This document shows, one piece after another, positions 53,972 to 64,000 of a stretch of 64,000 nucleotides of DNA (positions are counted from its first letter, which is position 1; every line of letters begins with the position of its first letter). Source of the stretch: Heligmosomoides polygyrus polygyrus. Its lineage: Eukaryota > Nematoda > Chromadorea > Rhabditida > Heligmosomidae. The notes below the pieces were generated by a model that ran no database searches, was not told the origin of the DNA, and saw nothing but the letters and a program-made list of their open reading frames with translations. Both the position numbers and the translations under genes were made by a program. The stretch is taken from NCBI GenBank assembly GCA_947396885.1, contig OX377206.1, positions 89,153,960-89,217,959 on the forward strand, written 5' to 3'.

Positions 53972-54264
53972 CAGAAATTCAAGAAATTCGAGCCTCTTTT
54001 CGAGGACGACAAGAAGAAGACGTGGCGTGGGTGGTCGGTGATTCGATGGACACTAAGCAAGCAGTGCTCTCCGACCTCTTTGATTCCCTTATTCTTTCGT
54101 GTCGTCGCCGACCCGCCGATATCACTGCCCGCTTGCCAGATATCGTTATCAAACGAGGTGGTCAACGGAATAACGACGACGGGACTATCAGACTGGACAG
54201 CGGTTCTTTGTCTGCTGTCGAACGCAGCTCATTAAATCGGACGTCTTCGCCGAGACGCGAATGA
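53972..54264 (+). CDS. Candidate terminal exon of an unidentified plus-strand gene
   Basis: After a TTTACAG acceptor there is an open frame of 96 codons ending TGA at 54264. An in-frame ATG at 54046 would instead give 72 aa. The composition is coding-like, and the neighbourhood is otherwise AT-rich. The segment AVLSDLFDSLILSCRRRP has the hydrophobic-helix-plus-basic pattern of a formin autoregulatory (DAD) tail, but this is only resemblance and I found no FH2 exons upstream. It begins 113 bp from the P5CR start codon on the opposite strand, so a shared promoter region is possible. Confidence 0.35.
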
Positions 54265-54483
54265 GAACGGCTAGCCGCTGATCTGCACTCTGCATACATC
54301 TCAGAAGACGCCCTGGAGAGGTGCATGATGAGGAGGGATTCTGTCGTGTAGATTACGGAAGAATAACTGCCACGTCTCTGTCTCGATGACGTACATATGA
54401 ACCTTGTCGCTATTTTTTTCAGAGGCAAATTTAGAGGTTTGGTCTTATTTGGACAATTTTTAATAAATATTAAAGTGCAGTTT

Positions 54484-55265
54484 TTCAATTGTAAATGTAT
54501 TATACTAGCACTCAACCGATCAGTCTGACGTCTAGTTGGGGCTTTGCCCCAAAAAACAACGTTCAACATATGTACGCGATTCTCACTTCGGACGGCCAAT
54601 TCCAGTCAGTGATCGAGAACGTCGATTGGTGTTGACGAAATGATCTATCATGTCCTTATTTGTCGTGATATGTATCCACTACCCAATTTCTTCACGCGAT
54701 TCCCACCTCGAGCAGTCAATACTGGCCAGAAATCGATATATTCGATTAACATCGGTTGGCTGATCAACGTTGTACGTGTTTTGAATCGCATGCATCGTCC
54801 AACGAGCATTTGTATCCAAACAGTCAGTGGTAGCTAGAAATCAATAAAATCGATCAATAGAGTGGTTCGTTTTTCAATTATAACAAATATACCGGCAGTC
54901 AGCCGGTAAGTCTGGCGGATAGCTGGGGCTTTGCCCCAGAAACATCGTCCATCATATATACGTACCCGATTCCCACTTGAGACGGGCAATTCCAGTCGAT
55001 GATGTCGGCGTCGATTGGTGTCGATGAAATAGTCTATTATGCCTGGATTTGTCATGATGTGTGTTCATTATCCAATTTACTCATACAATTCCCATCTCAG
55101 CCATTCAATACTGGTCAGAAATCGATATAATTGATCAACGTCGCTTGGCCGATCAACGTTGTTTACATGTTTTGAATCCTATCCATCGTTCAACGAACAT
55201 TTGCACCCAAACAGTCAGTGCTAGCTAGAAATCGATAAAATCGATCGATAGAGTGGTTCATTCGA
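54484..55265. repeat. Two direct repeats, period about 387 bp
   Basis: Both units contain GGGGCTTTGCCCC, CGATTC.CA, GTCGATTGGTGT.GA, CAATACTGG.CAGAAATCGATA, GATCAACGTTGT and AAACAGTCAGTG in the same order. ATCGATNAATCGATA-type palindromes end each unit. Confidence 0.62.
54532..54550 (-). other. Helitron-type 3' terminus (hairpin plus CTAG), minus
   Basis: The minus strand reads GGGGCAAAGCCCC AA CTAG. The second repeat unit has the same hairpin followed by CTAT. The expected T after CTAG is A here, so this end is decayed or coincidental. Confidence 0.35.
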
Positions 55266-56022
55266 TATTGTTTACTTGTTGCTGCTGCCTGTACATAGCC
55301 TGCTCATCGGCCTTCACATTGATGCGATTCTCAACTTGAAATCATGACAAATAGCAGCGATCACTTTCGCGGAAGGTGATCAGAGTGTGATGCCTTTCCT
55401 CCGCCCACTGCTTGCGTTCGGAATGAAGGACAGACAAACGGACAGACAGACAAAAGTGCGATGCCTCAACTATCTCGAATAGCTACCGTATCAGTTCATA
55501 ATGTGAAAAGAAAACCGGCAAAGTTGCAGAGGTGTCTGGTCAGAAGGTGGACGCTACAAGATACTTCAAAAGCTATTCCAGTATCTTTTTGAACAGAGAG
55601 CAGTTTCCAAATTTAATCACAAAAAGGATGAAAGGTAGGTTTCGGTTGTTTATGAAAGGTGTTTTCATCAGAGGTGCACCACGAAACTCCTGTTTTTCGT
55701 CTTCGACTGTCGTGAAGGTTGTTAGCAATTCACAGTATTAGTGCGTTTTCCCACTTGGAAGTCTCTAATCTGCAATAAAATCGATGAAATCAATCAATAT
55801 TAGTGGGTTGGTAGACACTGCTCGGCCCCCAAATTTGCATGATATTTGCTACCGCTCCCCGTACCACCTTCTTTATATGCCGACGGACAGTCAGTCGCCT
55901 TTGGATGTATTAGGTATGAGTCAACGTCGTGCTTCAGAAGACCCACAGTGTTATTTAGTAACGATTCCACACCTCTTATTGCGGTTTGTTCATCTCCCTC
56001 AAAACAACAGAATACGTGTGCG

Positions 56023-56300
56023 CCTATAGTTCACTCGGAGGAGGCGAAAGATCTCTGGTGCATCAGAATCGTCCGAAAGTTGGACTCTGATCCAAGTCAA
56101 CCGGCGTCCATCAAAATCTCCACAGTAATTGAACTTGTCCCAGATTTGTCTGGGAAGAATTAAAAATACAGGATTGTACACCGGAGTTCTATCGCTAGTC
56201 ATTCTGTTGGCTAAAAATCTGCTCAAACTGCTCAACTTTCATGACAATTCGTAGAAGAGGTCAGGAACGTCCTACAGAGGTATTGGTAAACGCTGACCTT
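56023..56300 (+). mobile_element. Very old SINE copy
   Basis: TAGTTCACTCGGAGGAGGCG (head), CCAGATTTGTCTGGGAAGAA (body) and TTCGTAGAAGAGGTC (3'). Confidence 0.45.
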
Positions 56301-56309
56301 TACTTTATG

Positions 56310-57590
56310 TAAGATTAAGTTTTAATGTAATGAAGCAACTGTGTAGCTAGTCCTTGGTTGCACAATATCCTGAACAAGCCGTTACAAATTTTCCATATTT
56401 TTCGACAACCAATTTCGATTTCTTGATCCATTTCTCCAAAATCTCTCCGAGTTATGACTGTTTAAACGCCGGCTACTGTATCCTCTGACATGATCGGTCG
56501 TATGCAAAGGCTGTTTTCTTAAGGAAATGAATTATTTTCCACTTGAAAAAGATAATAAATAAAGATGAAACTCTACCTTATGAAATTTCAAGCTCTCTTT
56601 GTAATACAATAAAAGACCAAGCTTTTCTGTAGTGATCTTCTGTATGACCAGTGGAAAGGAAATAGAATTTGGCACCGATTTTTCTGGCAGGCCATCCAAA
56701 TCAAACCTTTGATCACATGGAAGGTCGTTTCTCAATGTTTTTTTTTGCACTCACTGAACAGCGTTTAAATTCCTATGTGGTAAAATTTCAGTTCTTTATT
56801 TTGTCTCCTTCTGATAGAAATTTCCTTATTTCTTACAACAACGACTTTGAACACGACCAATTCCTCCTTACCGAAGACCGCTGCAGAAAGACTTTTTACA
56901 TTTTTATTTTATTCTCCATTTTTTACAATATAAAATTTTGCGGGGCACAGTTTCAACCCTAACTTTTCCTCTTTCAGGTAGGAAAGTGCTTACTCCCGTA
57001 ACAAGTTAAGGCTTCGGTTACGACTCCATCATCCAATCGAAGAGCGCTTCAAGAAAATTATTGTAGGACAAGCACTTGAACCACTGTTTGCACTCCGAAT
57101 TTTTAAAAGTACGACTCCAAATCTAGATTCCATCTTCTTCAGGAGGAAGAAATGTGTCGTTTTTTTGACATTCCGCAAAAATCGGCAAGAAATTTCATTG
57201 GTCCCGAATGATTAGAAGAAAACTCTCAGAAAATCGATTTTTTATTATATATGTAGACCGCTCAAAATTCAAAACTTGGTAGGATTTCCTTACGCAAGAT
57301 TGGGAGACCTTAACGAACACTTGAATACTAGCTATTCTTACACATATAATATGCGCCATTTATTGATAATCTCAATTTGGTCTGCAGTTGATAGATGGGC
57401 GATCGATTATTCTCAGTGAACAATTAATATAGATTTAGTCTTAGTCGATATTATTCACTTTTCCAAAGCTTTTCATTTGAGTTGGGAATCCCTTTGCACT
57501 GAAATGGTTGTTTTGCTCTTTCAGGTATGTAATAAATTAATCAATAGCAATCAATCGATGACTAATAAATCATAATCAACCAATCAATAT
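56310..57590. other. AT-rich stretch, nothing recognised
   Basis: No motif-bearing ORF, inverted ends or SINE landmarks were seen. Confidence 0.4.
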
Positions 57591-57595
57591 CACTA

Positions 57596-58508
57596 TTAGG
57601 TTGGAAAAAAGTCTCTTCACACTTCGAAAAGTTTTTTACCGTTCTCCTTGTAAACACACTAGCCAGTATTGATTGCTGATTTCGTAATCCTATCACACTT
57701 GTCTATCGTTCGCGCACGCACACAGGGACGCGCGCACCCTTCTTGTACTTCGTTATCCATCCAATCTTCCAGACTCAGTGCCAGATCTACCTCATGGCCA
57801 TTTTCAGCACGGCATTCTTCATGAATTCATTAAAGAATCCACAGCACGTCGGGCAGCAGACCAAATTAACCATATATATGGCTTGGGATCTACTACTCAT
57901 CGCGCCTGTTATGAGTGGTTCGCAAACTTTTTAAAGGGAGATTATTCACTCGAGGACAAAGCAAGGTCAGGAAGGCCAACTGAATTGGACGACACTGAAC
58001 TACTCCATCTTCTTCGTACCGATAGTAGGCAGACGACACGTCAACTGGCAGAGAAGCTCGAAGTGTCTCATAGGATAGTGGGGATCCATCTGAAGGGTTC
58101 TGGCTTTGCATGGAAATTTGGAGCTTGGATTCCACATGTCCTGTCAGAACTCAGTGCAAAACCACATGTTGCAAGACACACAAGAGAAACAAGAAAGGAG
58201 CTGGGCGGGAAACTGATGCCACATCCACTCTATAGCGCTGACCTCGCCCCTACCGACTACCATCTCTTCTGTGCTCTCAAACAAGAAACTGGAGAGAAAT
58301 ATTTTAAAACGGATGAAGACCTCAAAAATTGGTTTCAGCAATGGTACGACTCCAGAACTGCAGTCCTTTAAGCGAGAGGAATTAGAAAAGTGCCCAGTCT
58401 TTGGAAAAGTGTAGTGGAACAAAATGAGTTTATCTCAATTGAGTTGCCATTGTAGTTGTGAAGTAATAAATGGTTGAAAAAATGAAAAAACTTTTTCTTC
58501 CAACCTGA
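57596..58508 (+). mobile_element. mariner with internal deletion of the catalytic core
   Basis: TTAGGTTGGAAAAAAGT at 57596 is inverted at the right end (ACTTTTTCTTCCAACCTGA) with TA on both sides (57594-57595 and 58509-58510). One frame, 57778-58371, encodes 197 aa: N-terminal DNA-binding domain (EWFANFLKGDYSLEDKARSG, DSRQTTRQLAEKLEVSHRIV, GAWIPHVLSEL) joined directly to the C-terminal part (KPHVARHTRETRKELGGKL, HPLYSADLAPTDYHLFCALK). The section with the first Asp and most of the second is missing, so it cannot transpose but could bind ends. Confidence 0.8.
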
Positions 58509-58752
58509 TATATGTTATCGGAACTTTAGTGTTGAAGATGAAAACCACTCAAATATCATGACAACTATGTAAAGACGAAAGGGGTAGTATGAATATCGCT
58601 GTAGCAATAAAACAGGAAAGTTGGTTAGTCGATCAATAGCCATTATTGATGTAAATTTTTCTTGTTTAAAATTCTGATAAGAATGTATGGAAATGCTGCT
58701 TATAAAATGGTCATCAGAAGAGTCTCACAACAATTGCTTAAAGCTTAGCTTA

Positions 58753-58868
<116 letters not shown>

Positions 58869-58890
58869 GATTGCCTGCGTATCGAGCTTC

Positions 58891-58909
58891 GGGGCGAAGC
58901 CCCATCTAG
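58891..58909 (+). other. Helitron-type 3' terminus (hairpin plus CTAG)
   Basis: GGGGCGAAGCCCC forms a 5-bp stem with a GAA loop, then AT, CTAG and a flanking T at 58910. This is a canonical Helitron 3' end. The (AC)n tract lies just upstream. The 5' end is not located. Confidence 0.5.
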
Positions 58910-59584
58910 TAACCTGTCCATCTGTTAGGTCAACTAGCTGTTGGCTGGATAATGACGGATTAACTATCCACCAAAAAAGTAATAATAGTGAAAATAAAAA
59001 CAAAAAATCGTATAATATAGAATATAATAATTTATGATGCAAATTGAAAGTCGCGCATCCTCACGCCTCAATCACTAATGCCACCAAAAAAAAAACGAAA
59101 AAAGCAGAGAGAAGCTCCTAGAATGAGAATCTATTAGAATGAGATGGAGCTCAAAAAAGCTCCACGAATAAATGAAACATTGGCTTGCAAGCGTGAAACT
59201 TGTACCGGATGGACTCACCGATGATATCATGATGAGAACAGGAACTGAATGATTAGCAGAAATGTCAGCTGAATTCTCACACACTTTGCGTATCAGCGAA
59301 GTCCACGCAAATCGTCGGTGATTTCAAAGTCCGAATTTGGGTCGTCACGCATCAGATTGATCAGAGAGACGGCGTTCGCTTTCTGGACTGCTGCAGAATG
59401 AAAGTTGCTCATAATGGCGTTGGTGTTTCAGATAGTGTTTCCTAATTCCAGTCTACTAGTACGTAGTTCTTCAAGCTGTTATTTCTAGTAGTTCTCCCCA
59501 ATATATGCGTTACCACACTACTACACAAAATCTGATAAATTACTCCACTTTTTGAGCAGTCGCTAGTTCTAGTGTATGTATATA

Positions 59585-61071
59585 CAAGTGCTCCGACACG
59601 CCTAACGGCGTGTTTCGCACTTGCGTGCTTCCCGCGACTTTTTAGCATCACTGACCTATGGAAAGTAGTTTTTGTAAAACATAAAATTCGCTAGCATCTA
59701 GGACCTGCTGCGTACTTTATCGGCATCAAGCGCTTCACCGTTTCGGTACCTTCATCATAGACATTCCTTCCTGACCGGCCAGTAATGTCATTGGTTTGTG
59801 CTGCGCAGTACTTCTGTCCTTCAGGTTGTTCCTCCGTAATCGTTCTCATGCTCAACAGCTAGCGTTTCAAGTTGTCGTTGACATGTCTTCCGAAGCCAGG
59901 TTCCCCTCTCTCGTTTCTTCTTACTGGATCTAATTGCTGGTCCGACTTTAAATGTCTTCCCTCCCCCTCTTTAGTCCCCCACCTCCCTGGTCCCAACTAC
60001 TGGTCCACTTCTTTGTTTCCACTATTGACTCCTACTGGTCTCTTCTTGCTGACTTCTCCGTCCTGGCTTCTCCTCCAGGTTCTTCCTTTCCTTCCTGGTC
60101 GTTCTGCTGGTCCACCATAGAGGTCCCCCTTACCGCCCTTCTCCACCACCCCCTTAGTGGTCCTCCCATGCCCACGGCACGGTCGGTGACCCGTACTTAG
60201 AATTAGGATGCTTGCTGCACTTTTTCTGGATCAAGAAGCTCAGAAGCACGCGCAGACGCCGCCGTGTCGAGCATGAAGAGGCAGGCTGTGCATATGGCAG
60301 ATTCCTTGTTCTCCGTATGAGTTCCCTTACGGCGCTGCCTTCTTGTTGATTCCCCGTCCTGGTCCCGCCTCTAGGTCCCTTCTTCCAGGTTAATTTCTCC
60401 TCCTTCCCTCGGGATACTCCTTTCTACTCTACCCTAGTTAAGTAGACCTCCCACGCTCACGACACGACGACGGCAAGCGAACGCCCTTAGTGTGACATCG
60501 GTGTCATATCCTCTAAATCCGGTTTCTCTTAATGGTAATGGGTCCCCTTGCTGATCCTCCTTACTGTCCCCCTCCCCTGATTGGTAAGTCCCTATTGATC
60601 CCTACATATTGCCTAAACTCTTCTTGGTGCCTCCTCCTGGCCTGCTTCACTGCTCTCCCCATCGACCCTCACGATGCTCCTCCTGGTCGCTGCCTCCTGA
60701 TCGCCGTCGGTTCCTCACCCTCAAAGTCCCCCTTCTACCCTATCCTTTTAGTAGCCTTCTCATGCTAATGGCACGAAGTCGGCTTCTGAATCTGGACGCT
60801 CAGAAACGCGCATACGTGCTGTTGTGTTGAGCAGTAAAGTGCTGCGTTTCCCCTGCTGCAGCAACATCCCACGTTCATACCAAATTTTGCTCGCGCTGTA
60901 GATGATGAGGCGTACCTCATCCAGGTTAGATCATCGACCGCCCTCGCTGTAGATAATGCGACGTATCACAGTTCGGTTAGATCACTCGACCGCTCTCGCA
61001 GGGGATGATGCGGCGTACCTCACTTAGGTTAGATCACTCCACGGACAAACTCTTTTATATATAGGTGGTGA
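59585..61071 (-). mobile_element. Helitron-like element, copy 2
   Basis: Homologous to 16438-17837 end to end. The 3' hairpin is perfect here (ACACGCC GTTA GGCGTGT), the end is CTTG followed by T, and the start is TCACCACC preceded by A. It is 87 bp longer, mainly because a unit of about 50 bp near its 5' end is tandemly expanded to three. No Rep/helicase coding. Confidence 0.58.
60900..61045 (+). repeat. Three-unit tandem repeat within Helitron copy 2
   Basis: Units share GATGATGCGGCGTACCTCA and GGTTAGATCACTCGACCG. Helitron copy 1 has a single unit (17768-17812). Confidence 0.6.
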
Positions 61072-61082
61072 TTCCCTCTAAT

Positions 61083-63140
61083 ACTCAGACATTCGTTATC
61101 TAGGACCCGGCACAACCAGTTGCTGTTGTGGTGAGCTCCTATTGCAGTGGGTGTGGTGGACTGCGCCGATTGGCCAAGTGAGGGGACCCGGCGCGATTAC
61201 CTGCACCCCGTTGACACTCTTGTGGATGTATACTATTAGGCTTAAAGGCCTCTACAGAGTCTCGCGGCAGCACCCCCAGAACTCGTTCATATCGCTTCCG
61301 CCGCAGTGGGACCCACGCTGGCACTGTGGTGGAAGCCGCGACGCGGACGAGTTGTCGCGGAGCCGCCGCACGCAAAGGTCCCCGAGGGCTGCCGCAGTTC
61401 ACGGCGGCTCTCACCCGCAGCGCCAGGAGCAGCGGGTGAGACCCGCCGGAGGGCGTGCTAGATAGGTGTCCTTTATGGTTCATCTACTTGGAAACATTTT
61501 TTAAACGAATTTGCTGGGAATATAATAGGTTGGTGCATAATTTCTGTCCATAAAGGAGCTTAACAACCAACAATATGATCACCGGTAGTGTCGACAAATG
61601 GAGGCGTATGGAATCCTGCACTCAAAACGTAACGCAAAGAAAAAACTTTAGCACGATATTAGGTAACCTTAACTGCACTGAAGATCTCCGTGGCCTTCCA
61701 GTCACAAGTTAGTCGTCTGAGGTTTAGGGAAAACCTTTGCACAGAAATGCAACAACAAAGCAGACCGTTCTTTTTAGTGTGAGGTATAACTGCATCGGAC
61801 AGATCTCCCGGACTCAACAAGGCATCGGAGGGAATGCTTCATCACAAGGGCTACCACATTATCTTCGAGCTGCTTTTCAAGCGAGGAACTTTTAGTGGAG
61901 GTAGATCGACAAAAGTGAGAGCAAGCGCAAAATGGCACAGAACTGTTGAGTTATAGGAAGTGTTCTATTAGATTTCAGGCCTTAGATTCAAAAACACCTA
62001 ACTTGACTTAGAAAACGCTTCTTCACAAAAGAAAAAGCGTTTTGCTTACTACACCTTTGACATTCACAGAGGTCGCAACTGCCGGCAAAAGTACGCAGTA
62101 TTGCGTACAGTAACCCTCGCAGCGCCGCACCACCCGCCGTTGTCATGGCGGGTCCGCGGCACCCGCTAGACTCTGCTGCCGGCCTGAGGGTCGGCTCCTG
62201 TTATTACAGGGTGCGTAAAAAGTATTGACGCACCTACATTTTGTTTCAGCTCCAGCTTTCTCTTTCTACCTCTCTAGGTTTTTGTGTGTTATTTTTGTTT
62301 CCTGTATTGTGCTCAAAAAACACTCCCGAAAAAACTGATGAAACATGACCATCGTCGCTACGGTGGCCCTTTTTTGTCTGTTACCCAAAGAGCTGAATAT
62401 TTCCTTAACAAGAGAATTAGGCGCTGTTCGAAACGGTTGGTGAGGAAAGAGGTCAGCAACCTAAACGTCAGCCCGGCTCTGTTATAACAGATAATGATTA
62501 CAATATGTTCAAGCATGATAACGTTCAAATCCAAAATTACCAATCTCTGTCCGATAACGGCAAACAGGTAACGCGCACAGGTGTGGACAGCTTCTCAGAC
62601 GAACACAGCTTAAACATGAATCCGCTGGATTACTCTTTTTAGGCGATTTTGGAGAATGAGGTCTGGGCTACTTTCAACAGAAGTGACCAGTCGCAGAAGG
62701 CTACCCTGTTAAAAGCACGGGACGAAATCCAAGCGAGTACTTGCGGCGCGTGCTCATGAATTTTTCCGTCGTTTTCGCTCCTGTATTCACAGTAAAGGAG
62801 CCAATGTCAATTACGAGTTACTCTATCGTGTTCGCAAGATCATTTTCCATATCTCTCAAGTGAACATTTTAAAACTTACTGCGCAATACTATTTCCACAG
62901 CGGTCATTTACTGCGTCAATACTTTTTACGCACCCTGTAGAGTGTTGCAGGATTCTTGCGCAGCCCTATATCTACATATATCCAGCTCGTTCCTACATAT
63001 ATATGTGCATACGCATATAAGTAGGTATATAGTATGTATTCACATGTGTATATATCTGTATATACAGGTATATACATAGAAACAGGGGCTTACCACAATA
63101 GCAACTGGTTCTACAGGTCCTAGATAACGAACGTCTGAGT
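61083..63140. mobile_element. Composite element bounded by ~60-bp inverted repeats
   Basis: ACTCAGACATTCGTTATCTA at 61083 is inverted at the right end (TAGATAACGAACGTCTGAGT, ending 63140), and matching continues through AACCAGTTGCT.TTGTGGT. It holds a GC-rich segment with a CTCACCCGC/GCGGGTGAG hairpin (61411-61443), a mariner-like end at 61525 and the Tc1-like element 62207-62937. Confidence 0.55.
62207..62937 (+). mobile_element. Tc1-like transposon, internally decayed
   Basis: CAGGGTGCGTAAAAAGTATT at 62207 is inverted at the right (AATACTTTTTACGCACCCTG), with TA on both sides (62205-62206 and 62938-62939). Transposase remnants on the plus strand include LNMNPLDYSF (about 62611-62640) and ILENEVWATFNRSDQSQKAT (about 62647-62706), in damaged frame. 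The N-terminal half is largely lost. Confidence 0.72.
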
Positions 63141-63329
63141 AACATCAAAAGGTAATTTGTTTAGAATAGACTCTACAACACGCACTGCACATCAGATAAT
63201 TGTGCTATTAGCCCGAAAGCTGCTCAGAAGGTGGAGTAGTTTTTCAGATTCGGTGTAGCGAGTGTGGTACCACGCAGACTAAGGAAACTCTTAGTTCATT
63301 AAGTATGAAATGACCAATTTTTAGATAGG

Positions 63330-64000
63330 ATTTTGATTTATTATTTCTCAAACAACAGAGAATGTAATCAATCAAAATATGAGCTCGAACAATCAACACA
63401 TCTCTGCCATCTTAACGGTAGTTTTCTTAGGCCGGAAGCCTAGAGGCCTGGAGGGCGAGATACGATGAAATCCCAGAAGGCATTTTTCACATCCACTTGA
63501 GTTTTTTATCCTATATGAAGTCGTCCAATGCTTGCAGGATGTGGTAGTCAGTTGGCGCGAGAACCGAGGAATACGGTGGATAAATGAGAAGTTCCACATC
63601 CAACTTATGCAGTTTCAGCAACGTTGTTTCTGCGACGTGTGGTCGTATGTTGTCTAGCAAGAGTGGAGTTGACGTGCCTCTGTTTATCAATTTTGGGTGC
63701 TTAATTACAAGATTCCTCATCATAGCGTCCAACCGCTACAGTAGACGCCCGCAGTTACCGCTTCACCAGGTCTCATGAAGCTGTAGTGAATGATTCCATA
63801 GGTAGACCACCAAATAGACACAATCAACTTTTCGGTGGATGTTGGCTTTCGGACTGTGTTTCGGGAATTCGTCTTTATCCAGCCATGGAGCCAAACGCTT
63901 ACGGTTGTCGTAAAAATTCCATTTTTCATCATAGGTAACAACGTGATGAAAAAATGGGTCGGATTTTTGCCGTGAACAAGGAAGGACAAGCGTCGAAACC
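63330..64000 (-). mobile_element. mariner transposase, runs off the right edge
   Basis: On the minus strand: YDEKWNFYDNRKRLAPWL-like text near 63900 (first catalytic region), then LLLDNIRPHVAETTLLKLHK (63659-63600), LLIYPPYSSVLAPTDYHIL (63590-63534) carrying the later catalytic Asp, with stops between. A diverged relative is at 12820-12980. Incomplete in this window. Confidence 0.68.

Noticed and set aside
61525..61960. Full mariner starting at TAGGTTGGTGCATAATTTCT
   Set aside because: The left end is mariner-like and an EDLRG.PVTS-like stretch follows, but no right end or catalytic region was found.

Overview
This 64 kb window is eukaryotic and almost certainly from a clade V parasitic nematode, most probably a hookworm (Ancylostoma/Necator type). 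The evidence is a nine-exon gene with short nematode introns (60-109 bp) and TTTCAG/GTAAGT-like splice sites, a near-perfect copy of the nematode SL1 spliced-leader sequence, and several families of mariner/Tc1 elements. The species call is an inference. There are no bacterial operons, rRNAs or CRISPR arrays.

Only one host protein gene is read with confidence: pyrroline-5-carboxylate reductase (P5CR, last step of proline synthesis) on the minus strand, 53858 to 41702. All nine exons join in phase to give 279 codons plus a stop. The core exons 2-5 are tightly packed (47675-47071). Introns 1, 5 and 7 are swollen to 6.1, 1.9 and 2.4 kb by SINEs, MITEs, a mariner and a CR1-like LINE. Intron 1 also carries a Pol III tRNA-like gene and intron 5 an SL1-like sequence. 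Two weaker candidate host exons are at 53972-54264 (plus, head-to-head with P5CR) and 31284-31644 (minus).

Most of the rest is layered mobile DNA. The dominant element is a tRNA-derived SINE of about 300 bp with A/B boxes at its head and a (TCCTTTA)n tail; about 37 whole or partial copies are listed. Several have clear target-site duplications, and some sit inside other SINEs, a mariner or a LINE. Other classes are CR1-like non-LTR retrotransposons (21846-24327, 51250-52850, and 3' fragments at 10388-10790 and 33220-33680); an RTE-like 3' end (36690-36985); mariner/Tc1 elements (3814-4697, 11034-12640, 12820-12980, 14240-14790, 49302-50204, 57596-58508, 62207-62937, 63330-64000); a pair of Helitron-like elements (16438-17837 and 59585-61071); and several foldback/MITE families.

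Layout: 1-7150 is MITE/foldback-rich with one decayed Tc1-like element; 7150-16400 holds a first set of SINEs and mariners; 16438-21000 holds Helitron copy 1, a foldback repeat and an ATTCGAA-rich repeat; 21014-24400 holds inverted arms with a hammerhead-like motif followed by the best-preserved LINE; 26100-40600 is a dense SINE field; 41700-53860 is the P5CR gene; 53970-57590 holds a candidate exon and 387-bp tandem repeats; 57596-64000 holds a deleted mariner, a long (AC)n tract next to a Helitron-type 3' end, Helitron copy 2, and a 2 kb inverted-repeat-bounded composite. Long stretches (about 15150-16010, 24410-26120, 28080-28620, 52860-53780, 56310-57590) are AT-rich and show nothing I can name.
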